NCBI GenBank assembly: GCA_035315685.1
Contig: DATFXR010000589.1
Coordinates: forward strand, 1-7,222
DNA from: QHWK01 sp035315685
Lineage (GTDB): Bacteria > Acidobacteriota > Vicinamibacteria > Vicinamibacterales > CAVVIG01
Direction: 5' to 3'
DNA length: 7,222 nt
Both the position numbers and the translations under genes were made by a program. This document shows, piece after piece, positions 1 to 5,539 of the stretch. The notes under the pieces were generated by a model, which did not search any database, was not told the DNA's origin, and saw nothing but the letters and a program-made list of their open reading frames with translations. Numbering within the stretch: position 1 is the stretch's first letter; each line of letters begins with the position of its first letter.

Positions 1-1032
1 GTCGCCGGCTACGTGGACGTCGAGGGCGACGTGATTCAACGCCTGCGCCTTGGCGCCGCCGGCCGCGCGGAGCACTACGACGATTTCGGCGGTACCGTGG
101 ACGGCAAAGCGACCGCCCGGCTGGTCATCGACTCGCACGTCCTCGTGCGCGGATCGGCGAGCACCGGATTTCGCGCGCCGTCGCTCGGGCAGTCGTTTTT
201 CTCGTCGACCGCGACCAACTTCCTCAATCTGGGACAGGGCGTCGTGCCGGTGGAGTCGCTGACGCTGCCGGTCAATTCGATCGCAGCGCGCGTGCTGGGC
301 GCCACGCCCCTGAAGCCGGAGCGCTCGCGGAGCATCACCGCGGGCACAGTCGTCACGCCGATCCAGGCGCTGGAGGTGACGCTCGATTCCTACCGCATCG
401 CGATCGACGATCGCATCGTGCTGTCGGGCAATCTGACCGCGCCGCCGATTGCGGCGCTGCTGGCCCCGTTCGGCGCCAACAGCGCGCGGTTCTTCACGAA
501 CGCGATCGACACCGATACGAAGGGCGTCGATGTGATGGGGACCTACCGGATCCCGATGTACGCCGCCGGCGATCTGCGGCTGCGTGCCGGCTACAGTCAT
601 TCGCAGACCGACATCGTCGGGTCGGTCGCGACGCCGCCGCAGCTGGCCGGGTTCGAATCGGTGCTCTTCGATCGCATCGAGCGGCGGCGCATCGAGTGCG
701 GCCAGCCTCGCGACAACGCGCGCGTCGGCGCCGACTGGCGGCGCGGATCACTCGGCGTGACCCTCACCGCGGCCCGCTACGGCTCGTTCTGCAGCTTCAC
801 GCTCAACGCCGCCGACGATCAGGAGTACCGCGCCAAGTGGCTCACCGACGTCGAGGTGGCGCTGCGGCGCGCCGGCTACACCATCGCGGTCGGCGCGCAG
901 AACCTGTTCGACGTCTTCCCGGATCGCAACTCTACCGTCAACTCGTTCAACGGCATCCAGACGTTCCCGAGTCAGTCGCCGTTCGGGATGAACGGCCGCA
1001 CCGTCTACGCGCGAATCGGCCGCATGTTCTGA
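1..1032 (+). CDS. TonB-dependent outer-membrane receptor, C-terminal part (5' end cut by window)
   Basis: The reading frame is open from base 1, so the N-terminal signal, plug domain and first barrel strands lie outside the window; 343 residues are visible. Family: energised outer-membrane transporters for siderophores, cobalamin or other large ligands. Seen here: barrel-strand alternation throughout, the receptor hallmark GSASTGFRAPSL near residues 51-62, LKPERSRS near 104-111, DTKGVDVMGTYR near 172-183, and QNLFDVFPDRN near 300-310. The protein ends YARIGRMF; a terminal aromatic residue is the usual signal for barrel insertion by the Bam complex. Two cysteines (near residues 233 and 264) lie in the late barrel and could pair in an outer loop. 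The substrate cannot be told from this part. The gene converges on the leftward PhoX-like gene, with a repeat-rich gap of 189 bp between them. Family call is firm; substrate unknown. Confidence 0.92.
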   Translation, partial: VAGYVDVEGDVIQRLRLGAAGRAEHYDDFGGTVDGKATARLVIDSHVLVRGSASTGFRAPSLGQSFFSSTATNFLNLGQGVVPVESLTLPVNSIAARVLGATPLKPERSRSITAGTVVTPIQALEVTLDSYRIAIDDRIVLSGNLTAPPIAALLAPFGANSARFFTNAIDTDTKGVDVMGTYRIPMYAAGDLRLRAGYSHSQTDIVGSVATPPQLAGFESVLFDRIERRRIECGQPRDNARVGADWRRGSLGVTLTAARYGSFCSFTLNAADDQEYRAKWLTDVEVALRRAGYTIAVGAQNLFDVFPDRNSTVNSFNGIQTFPSQSPFGMNGRTVYARIGRMF

Positions 1033-1078
1033 GCCGGAATACCCGGAGACGACGGCCACGATCCGCACGAAGAAAGCA

Positions 1079-1214
1079 TCCGCAGAGAACGCGGAGAACG
1101 CGGAGTTTCTTGTGCGGCGCCGGGCTGTCAGATATCCGGCTCCGGCCAAAACGGCCTGACGCTCGACGCGTCCACCGTCAAGAAGGACTCTGCGGTCTCT
1201 GCGCACTCCGCGGT
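1079..1214. repeat. GA-rich inverted-repeat element between convergent genes
   Basis: The left arm at 1079-1105 is built of degenerate 9-base units (CGCAGAGAA, CGCGGAGAA, CGCGGAG). The right arm at 1188-1214 is its imperfect reverse complement; I count 20 matches over 27 positions. The 82-bp centre contains smaller dyads, for example GTCAG (1127-1131) with CTGAC (1156-1160) around GGCC-AAAAC-GGCC (1144-1156). It sits between the 3' ends of two convergent genes, so a folded transcript could act as a bidirectional terminator, although no clear T-run follows. From memory, similar CGCAGAGAACGCAGAG repeats occur between genes in Acidobacteriota and other phyla. No coding capacity is supported here. 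Confidence 0.6.
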
Positions 1215-1221
1215 TGTTTTC

Positions 1222-2757
1222 CTATTGCTCGTTGTCGTTGTCGCCTTTCTTGACCTTGAAGCCCGAGATCATCATCAGCGACCCGCGGTGATTGGCGTTG
1301 TCCACGTCGCGATGCTGCAGGTTCACGAACGCGGCCTCGCCGGAGGCGAGGAAGATGAAGCCGGTCGGCTCGGACGACGTGTCGCGCAGCGAGGCGAAGC
1401 GGACGCAGCCGTCGGACATCACGTCGTCGTCCGCGCCGTCGGGCAGACACATCCACAGATCGTTTCCGCGCGGCTGAGACGTGCCGTTCGCCTGCACGAT
1501 GCTGGTCGGGCCGTCTTCGAGGACGACGAGGTTGCCGGTGTGCGGCTGGAAGGCGAGGTTATCGGGCATTCCGAGCTGCGTGGTTCCGGCAATGAACCGA
1601 TCGACCTTCGGAATCGTGCCTGTCGGCGGATTCGGCACCGCCGCGCTCGGCTTCTCTTCGGTCAGGCACATCACTTCGCCGTAGACGGCTCCGTTTTCGA
1701 CGCTGCTCCCGCCGGCGTGGCTCAGCCGACCGGTGTTCGCCCAGCAGACCCTGAACACGCCCTTGGCGAGCGCGATCGGATCGACGTCCATGTCCTCGGG
1801 ACGGTAGTAGCCAGTGAACCGTTGCAGCGTTTGCGCGTTGCGCAGAATGATGTTGCCGTTCCCATCGGTGACGCCCGCAGCCGCCGCGTTGACGAGCGTC
1901 CACGCGCCTTTGCCGATCTCGGCGCCCTGACCGTAGTTCGATGAGCCGGCCGCGGCGACGCGGAGCCCGTAGATCGTCCCTGATGCGAACGGGGACATCG
2001 CCGGGATGGTGATCGGGCCGCCGCCGCCGAACGGAATCGCCGGCACGAACTTGTAGATGCCGCCGCCGGCGGCGCCGTTGCTCGGCGCGAGTTCGTCGCC
2101 GTAGATCATCGTGCCGTCGTGCATGATCCCGAAGCTCTCGAACGACAAGGCGCCGACCGCCTTGCGCTTGACGAGGTGCAGCGGATCGCTGGTGAGCCCC
2201 TGGTCGCGGTTGAGGACCGTCATCGTGGTGACATGCACGGGATCGAAAATCTCGTAGAGGCCGCCGTTCGCGCCGGCTTCTTCAGCGACGAGAATCGTGC
2301 CCCACGGAGTCCGCCGGACCGGATCGCACGACGTCAGGCCGATGACGATCGTCGTCGCATTGGAGCCCGCCGGCTTGCTGAGGTCCACGCGCTGCACGGC
2401 GGGATTGGTCGTTTCCTCGTCGCATACGAACAAGTGCGTCGGATGGCTGTCGTCCGGCCACATCGCGATCTGGTCGGCCGCAGCCTCTACGCTGCTCGAG
2501 ATCAACGTCGCCTTCAGACCCGGTGCGAGATCCAGTGCGTCCACGCTCGGACCGTCGAACGGCCCGATCGCGCTTTCGTCGACCGGATGCCGGAGTCCGA
2601 ACAGTTCCATCGAATGATCGCGCAACTGCTGAGCCACGAACGACCCGAAGTCCGCGCGGCGATCACCATCCTGATCGTCGGCAGAAGGCCGGGCGCCAAG
2701 CGACAGGACGACGAGACCAGCAGCCACTACACCGAGACGGGCGAGCGAACGTTGCAT
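1222..2757 (-). CDS. Secreted PhoX/DUF839-like protein (putative phosphatase-fold beta-propeller)
   Basis: This 511-residue protein has a Sec-type N-terminal signal: MQRSLAR, a hydrophobic run at residues 8-21, and probable cleavage near ARPSA-DD (about residue 26). The SD GGAGGA at 2766-2771 is 8 bases before the ATG. PhoX-like signatures are a Cys followed by TPWGT and paired Glu (C144, 150-154, E159-E160), YYRPEDMDVDP (317-327), PDNLAFQPHTGNLVVLEDG (398-416), NDLW (432-435), EPTG (463-466) and FVNLQH (477-482). In the family, PhoX is a periplasmic Ca/Fe-dependent alkaline phosphatase, and the Cys near TPWGT and several Glu bind metals. C144 and E159/E160 could be their counterparts (inference). 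Unlike classical PhoX there is no twin-arginine signal. Six cysteines (112, 144, 338, 364, 437, 451) suggest an oxidising compartment. Enzyme activity is not proven, since many DUF839 members are uncharacterised. The membrane-protein gene lies 125 bp upstream on the same strand. Confidence 0.8.
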   Translation of the reverse strand: MQRSLARLGVVAAGLVVLSLGARPSADDQDGDRRADFGSFVAQQLRDHSMELFGLRHPVDESAIGPFDGPSVDALDLAPGLKATLISSSVEAAADQIAMWPDDSHPTHLFVCDEETTNPAVQRVDLSKPAGSNATTIVIGLTSCDPVRRTPWGTILVAEEAGANGGLYEIFDPVHVTTMTVLNRDQGLTSDPLHLVKRKAVGALSFESFGIMHDGTMIYGDELAPSNGAAGGGIYKFVPAIPFGGGGPITIPAMSPFASGTIYGLRVAAAGSSNYGQGAEIGKGAWTLVNAAAAGVTDGNGNIILRNAQTLQRFTGYYRPEDMDVDPIALAKGVFRVCWANTGRLSHAGGSSVENGAVYGEVMCLTEEKPSAAVPNPPTGTIPKVDRFIAGTTQLGMPDNLAFQPHTGNLVVLEDGPTSIVQANGTSQPRGNDLWMCLPDGADDDVMSDGCVRFASLRDTSSEPTGFIFLASGEAAFVNLQHRDVDNANHRGSLMMISGFKVKKGDNDNEQ

Positions 2758-2765
2758 ATGTGTGT

Positions 2766-2771
2766 TCCTCC
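2766..2771 (-). promoter_or_regulatory. Ribosome binding site of the PhoX-like gene
   Basis: GGAGGA on the minus strand with 8 bases to the ATG at 2757. It fixes the start that gives the signal peptide. Confidence 0.75.
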
Positions 2772-2827
2772 GAGGCGCATCCTGTCCGACCGACGTTGCC
2801 GTCGTGCAAACAGGACGTCAATTCGCC

Positions 2828-2850
2828 GCAAAGGACACATAAGGACAGAC
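2828..2850. repeat. Short AAGGACA direct repeat in the gap between the two leftward genes
   Basis: AAGGACACAT is followed directly by AAGGACAGAC at 2831-2850, preceded by GCCGCA. The unit AAGGACA therefore recurs with a 10-base step. The same gap (2758-2882) holds a small dyad CGACG-TTGC-CGTCG (2791-2804) enclosed by CCTGT (2781-2785) and ACAGG. From memory, 'AAAGGACAC' arrays are intergenic repeats in some Acidobacteriota; only about two units are present here. Confidence 0.35.
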
Positions 2851-2882
2851 GCCCGAATGACCTCGCCGTTCTCGTCGCTCCG

Positions 2883-3911
2883 TTACGCCGACGGCGCTGC
2901 CGCAGCCGATGTGGCCGCCGCTGGCGGCGATGCGGCGGCCCGCGGTGCGGGTGCGGTCTCGGGCGAGTGGCGCGCCTGACGCTGAACGTCGTCTTTCGCC
3001 GCAATCCCGGATCGCAGCTGAATCAGGCTCGAGAGCGCGTTGTACCAGAACGGCGCGCCGAGGCTGAGCAGCAGGCTCGTAATCAGCACGCCGAGCGCGT
3101 TGACGCCCCTCCAGTGATCGAGCCAGTGCCCGGGATCGGGGATTGAGATCAGTCCCTTTTCGGCGAGAAACGCCATGTACTGGCGCTCGACCTTCTGATC
3201 GGGCGCCGTTTCCTGGCCGGTGTTGCCGAGGGACGCGGCCTGTTGCACGAACGCGTTGCGCATCGTGTCGTCTGCGCCGAGCCGGTTGACCAGGTCGATG
3301 GTGTCCACTTGCAGCGCAACCGCGACCAGCAGCGCGGCACCGAACGTGATCGCGCGCGTCGTCGCGGTGAAGTGCATCGAGACGCGATCGATCGTCTGAT
3401 CGAACCAGTTGTTCACTTTGGCGACGAAGTCGCTTTTTGCTTCCTGCAGGATCGCCATCGCCTGGCGAGCATCGGCCCCAACATGCGGGCGGGCCGCCTC
3501 CAGATCGAGGGTCATCGACCGAATCCTGGCGAGCGTCGCCTTCGGATCGGTGATGCCGTTGTCCTGAAGTGCCTTCACCAGCGCCGCCTTTGCCTCCGGC
3601 CGCAGCGAGCTGCTGTCGTCGGTGAGGAGCAGCAGCAGCTTGGTGAACTCGTCGCGATGGACCACCGAACCGAGGCCGCCAAAGCTGTTGCTGACGAGCG
3701 GATGGGTGAGGACTGCGGTCGCAATCTCGTTGGCAATCTGGTCGCGTACGGCAGGATCGAGCTGACCGAGGAGATCGGCAAGGCCCTTCCTCAGATGCCG
3801 GCCGCGGCTGTTGAGGACCGTCGTCACGAACTGGGTCATCATCGTGACGGCCATGCTCAACGCCAGCATGATCACCGCAAGACCGATCAACACGTCGAGG
3901 GACTTGAACAC
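2883..3911 (-). CDS. Uncharacterised inner-membrane protein with WFD motif and Ala/Pro-rich tail
   Basis: I place the start at the GTG at 3911, giving 342 residues beginning MFKSLDVLIG. The SD AAAGGAG ends 6 bases before it, although the frame stays open further upstream. Three membrane segments are predicted by eye: residues 6-28, 187-206 and 270-288. A long soluble region (about 35-165) lies between the first and second and includes SSLRPEAKAALVKAL. Just before segment 2 is NNWFDQTIDRVS (167-178); after segment 2 comes ALQVDTIDLVNRL (199-211); segment 3 runs into SLGAPFWYNAL (283-293). I recall the combination of WFD..DR, an L..DT motif and GAPFW as typical of a widespread bacterial membrane family with no assigned function, but I cannot name it. 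Residues 315-342 are Ala/Pro-rich and probably disordered. A sigma70-like promoter lies about 45 bp upstream. The PhoX-like gene follows downstream and may share its transcript. Confidence 0.85.
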   Translation of the reverse strand: MFKSLDVLIGLAVIMLALSMAVTMMTQFVTTVLNSRGRHLRKGLADLLGQLDPAVRDQIANEIATAVLTHPLVSNSFGGLGSVVHRDEFTKLLLLLTDDSSSLRPEAKAALVKALQDNGITDPKATLARIRSMTLDLEAARPHVGADARQAMAILQEAKSDFVAKVNNWFDQTIDRVSMHFTATTRAITFGAALLVAVALQVDTIDLVNRLGADDTMRNAFVQQAASLGNTGQETAPDQKVERQYMAFLAEKGLISIPDPGHWLDHWRGVNALGVLITSLLLSLGAPFWYNALSSLIQLRSGIAAKDDVQRQARHSPETAPAPRAAASPPAAATSAAAAPSA

Positions 3912-3917
3912 GGCGCA

Positions 3918-3924
3918 CTCCTTT
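3918..3924 (-). promoter_or_regulatory. Ribosome binding site deciding the GTG start
   Basis: AAAGGAG on the minus strand, six bases from the GTG at 3911. It supports the 342-residue protein over the longer in-frame reading, whose upstream residues are Arg/Ser-rich and not protein-like. Confidence 0.8.
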
Positions 3925-3955
3925 CTGGAACGTCGAGCGGGGAAGTGGCCGAAGA

Positions 3956-3982
3956 TGTATATCGGCCTGCCCGTCACGTCAA
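3956..3982 (-). promoter_or_regulatory. Candidate sigma70-like promoter for the membrane-protein gene
   Basis: On the minus strand TTGACG (3977-3982) is followed by a 15-base spacer and TATACA (3956-3961). The -35 matches the consensus at 5 of 6 positions and the -10 at 4 of 6. The spacer is shorter than the usual 17. Position relative to the GTG start (about 45 bp) suits a promoter. Confidence 0.45.
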
Positions 3983-4000
3983 TCGAGCGGCTGAAAAAAC

Positions 4001-4147
4001 GTGAACGGCCGCTGCAGCGCCAGGGACGGCCGCGTCTTTGCGTTCGTCGACGACTCCGAGTCGACATCGTCGGACCGACCCGAGGAGGATGCCCCGGTGG
4101 ACTGCCGCCTCGCTGCTGCCGAGATCGCCGCTCGATGGCCGGGCTGA
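4001..4147 (+). CDS. Possible 48-residue acidic small protein, unrecognised
   Basis: A GTG at 4001 opens 48 codons ending in TGA at 4145-4147; an in-frame TGA at 3992 closes the frame just upstream. I do not recognise the product. It begins MNGRCSARDGRVFAFVDD, has an acidic middle (DDSES and DRPEEDAPVD) and ends in CRLAAAEIAARWPG, with two cysteines. In its favour, about 40 of 48 codons end in G or C, like the neighbouring genes, and the frame one base behind is Arg-rich, as beside other real genes here. Against it, no good SD precedes the GTG, and an internal GTG with GAGGAGG upstream would leave only about 16 residues. It lies between the leftward promoter and the motif in front of the DGPF gene. 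It could be a real small gene, a decayed remnant or chance. Confidence 0.33.
   Translation: MNGRCSARDGRVFAFVDDSESTSSDRPEEDAPVDCRLAAAEIAARWPG
4051..4063. promoter_or_regulatory. Short dyad CGACTC-C-GAGTCG
   Basis: This is a perfect 13-base palindrome around a single central C, inside the divergent intergenic region. Two copies of GTCGAC also lie around it (4046-4051 and 4060-4065). It could be an operator, but it also lies within the possible small ORF, so chance cannot be excluded. Confidence 0.2.
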
Positions 4148-4165
4148 CGCCGGACTCTCCGCGCG

Positions 4166-4192
4166 TGTCGATCCCCTTGGCGGCTGTTCGAC
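4166..4192 (+). promoter_or_regulatory. Candidate ECF42-type promoter (TGTCGA-N17-CGAC) for the DGPF gene
   Basis: TGTCGA at 4166-4171 is followed after 17 bases by CGAC at 4189-4192, about 54 bases before the DGPF/YciI start. From memory, extracytoplasmic-function sigma factors of group ECF42, which are genetically linked to DGPF proteins, use a -35 of TGTCGA and a -10 of CGA/TC. The match of both elements and their spacing directly before a DGPF gene is striking, though no sigma factor gene is inside this window. Confidence 0.5.
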
Positions 4193-4232
4193 CACCTAGT
4201 GAAAAACGGCCATACAGTCGTAGGGCCCACTC

Positions 4233-4238
4233 AAGGAG
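4233..4238 (+). promoter_or_regulatory. Ribosome binding site of the DGPF/YciI gene
   Basis: AAGGAG, 7 bases before the ATG at 4246. The nearer ATG at 4241 is in another frame and stops after four codons, so 4246 is the start. Confidence 0.8.
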
Positions 4239-4245
4239 ACATGAG

Positions 4246-4665
4246 ATGCGCGTGATGGTGATCGTCAAGGCGAACAAGGAATCCGAAGCCGGTCAGATGC
4301 CCGACGAGAAGATCCTGGCGGCGATGGGCAAGTACAACGAGCAGCTCGTCAATGCCGGCGTGATGAAGGCCGGCGAGGGGCTGCACCCGAGTTCGAAAGG
4401 CAAACGCGTGAAGTTCTCAGGTGCGAATCGAACGGTCATCGACGGGCCGTTCGCCGAAACCAAGGAACTCATTGGCGGCTTCTGGCTCTGGACCGTGAAA
4501 TCGATGGACGAAGCAGTCGAGTGGCTGAAGCGGGCACCGTTCGATGGCGGGACGGAAGTGGAGATCCGGCCGCTCTTCGAGACCGAGGATTTCGGGAAGG
4601 AGTTCACCCCGGAACTGCGCGCGCAGGAGCAGCGGCTGCGCGAGAAAATCGGCGAGTCGCGCTGA
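4246..4665 (+). CDS. YciI/DGPF-domain protein (YCII-related family)
   Basis: This is a 139-residue soluble protein with the YCII-related fold (a ferredoxin-like alpha/beta dimer). It begins MRVMVIVKANKESEAG and carries the family signature VIDGPFAETKELIGGFWLW at residues 64-82, with DGPF at 66-69. SMDEAVEWLKRAPF (86-99) forms the next helix, followed by the strand EVEIRPL (104-110). The C-terminal 25 residues (FTPELRAQEQRLREKI) are helical and charged. Length is normal for the DGPF subgroup. The molecular function of this subgroup is not settled. Members are often encoded beside ECF sigma factors and are thought to act in stress responses, but no sigma gene is visible here. The frame is open far upstream, but the SD and the start of homology fix 4246. 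A DinB-like gene follows 100 bp downstream on the same strand, behind a strong hairpin. Confidence 0.92.
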   Translation: MRVMVIVKANKESEAGQMPDEKILAAMGKYNEQLVNAGVMKAGEGLHPSSKGKRVKFSGANRTVIDGPFAETKELIGGFWLWTVKSMDEAVEWLKRAPFDGGTEVEIRPLFETEDFGKEFTPELRAQEQRLREKIGESR

Positions 4666-4704
4666 ACGCATCCTGGCCTAGACTGGCGGCGTCAGAAGGT
4701 CGTT

Positions 4705-4742
4705 GGGACGGGCCCGCCGGGCAACCCGGCGGTGTCCGTCCC
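4705..4742 (+). promoter_or_regulatory. Long GC-rich hairpin between the DGPF and DinB-like genes
   Basis: GGGACGG (4705-4711) pairs with CCGTCCC (4736-4742), and inside it CCGCCGGG (4714-4721) pairs with CCCGGCGG (4725-4732). The loop is CAA, and a small internal bulge is formed by GC opposite TGT. That is 15 base pairs, almost all G-C. No T-run follows, so a simple intrinsic terminator is unlikely. It ends 12 bases before the SD of the DinB-like gene and could be an mRNA processing or stability element, an attenuator, or a weak terminator for the DGPF transcript. Confidence 0.6.
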
Positions 4743-4753
4743 GTACGCACCTG

Positions 4754-4759
4754 AAGGAG
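4754..4759 (+). promoter_or_regulatory. Ribosome binding site of the DinB-like gene
   Basis: AAGGAG, six bases before the ATG at 4766 and nine before the ATG at 4769. It selects the start that exposes the signal peptide; an in-frame reading from 4703 would run through the hairpin. Confidence 0.8.
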
Positions 4760-4765
4760 CTCACC

Positions 4766-5332
4766 ATGATGCGTCATCTCGTCACGACAGTCGCTGCCGT
4801 CGGCGTCACGCTCTCGCTCGCCGCACCCCGTGCGCTCGCGCAGGACGTGATTTCCAAGGACGCGGCCGCGGAGCTGAAGGCCTCGTTCGCGAAGGACCTC
4901 GAGACGCTGCACACGAAGTTCGCCGGTCTCGCCAATGCGTTCCCGCAGGACAAGTACACCTGGAGGCCGATGGAAGGCGTGCGATCGGTCGCCGAGGTGC
5001 TGATGCTCGCGGCGTTCGAGGGCTACTCGTTCATTCCGAATTCGTTCGGCGGCAAGGCCGCAGACCTGGGCAGCCGCGAGGAGGCCGCGAAGCTGCGCAC
5101 GCTCTCGGACAAGACGCAGGTGATCGACCATCTCAACAAGGGCTTCGCGCACGCCAAACAGCAGCTGGAGTCGATCGACGCCGCCACGCTCACCGGCAAA
5201 CGCAAGGTGATGGGGCAGGATATGTCGGCGTCGCAGGCAGCGCTGGCCATCGGCGGCGATCTCCACGAACACCTGGGCCAGTTGATCGCGTACGCGCGGA
5301 TGAACCACATCGTTCCGCCGTGGAGCAAATGA
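4766..5332 (+). CDS. Secreted DinB-like (DUF664-type) four-helix protein
   Basis: This 188-residue protein has a clear Sec signal peptide: MMRHLVTTV, a hydrophobic run, and PRALA-QD with likely cleavage after A25. The mature part is a DinB-type four-helix bundle. Helix 1 spans about 33-58, then comes YTWRPMEGVRSVAEVL (64-79), and the last helix contains GDLHEHLGQLIAYARMN (164-180) before the typical end HIVPPWSK. In the family three histidines usually bind a metal: one in the helix after 'S(V)xEV', and two in the HxxxH or HEH area of the last helix. Here H167 and H169 are present, but the first position (about L81 in EVLMLAAFEG) is not histidine. Metal binding may therefore be altered. Family roles range from thiol-dependent S-transferases to unknown; exported copies are common in Acidobacteriota (recollection). 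Start 4766 is used; 4769 is equally possible. Confidence 0.88.
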   Translation: MMRHLVTTVAAVGVTLSLAAPRALAQDVISKDAAAELKASFAKDLETLHTKFAGLANAFPQDKYTWRPMEGVRSVAEVLMLAAFEGYSFIPNSFGGKAADLGSREEAAKLRTLSDKTQVIDHLNKGFAHAKQQLESIDAATLTGKRKVMGQDMSASQAALAIGGDLHEHLGQLIAYARMNHIVPPWSK

Positions 5333-5344
5333 ATCCGTGAATTC

Positions 5345-5429
5345 GGAATTTGGAATTCGACTGCGTAGTCAGGAGTACGACGCTACCTGGCACTCGTCGC
5401 ATGACGGGTGACGACGAATTCCAAATTCC
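5345..5429. repeat. A/T-rich element with perfect 15-bp inverted ends
   Basis: GGAATTTGGAATTCG at 5345-5359 is exactly the reverse complement of CGAATTCCAAATTCC at 5415-5429. The flanks extend the pairing imperfectly (GAATTC outside the left arm, TATTCC outside the right). The 55-bp centre is GC-normal and has a partial dyad, GAGTAC near 5372 with GCACTC near 5390. The A/T-rich arms contrast with the GC-rich surroundings. It lies between the DinB-like gene and the kinase gene. It could be a REP- or MITE-like intergenic repeat or a terminator of the upstream gene. I see no flanking target duplication and no open frame. Confidence 0.6.
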
Positions 5430-5539
5430 TTATTCCCGGTTTCTCCACGCGCACGGCCGCTGAATTCTGATCTGAGTGCGCGATTGGCATGCAAAACGGT
5501 CGGGCTGGCAGCGCACTTTCTGGAGTATTGTGGTGCGCG

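Noticed and set aside
2119..2979. Plus-strand frame of 286 codons opposite the PhoX-like gene
   Set aside because: Antisense shadow; no SD, no motifs, and it crosses the start of the PhoX-like gene.
2818..3918. Minus-strand frame of 366 codons overlapping the membrane-protein gene
   Set aside because: Extremely Arg/Ser-rich with no recognisable motif. The overlapping frame has an SD, membrane segments and conserved motifs.
3811..4245. N-terminal extension of the DGPF/YciI protein
   Set aside because: It overlaps the divergent gene and its residues are Arg/Pro-rich. The family homology and SD both point to 4246.
3912..4277. N-terminal extension of the membrane protein to an upstream ATG at 4277
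   Set aside because: The extension is Arg-rich and not protein-like, overlaps the DGPF gene, and ignores the AAAGGAG six bases before the GTG at 3911.
4703..4765. Earlier in-frame start for the DinB-like protein
   Set aside because: The added 21 residues are Arg-rich, are encoded by the hairpin, and would bury the signal peptide.
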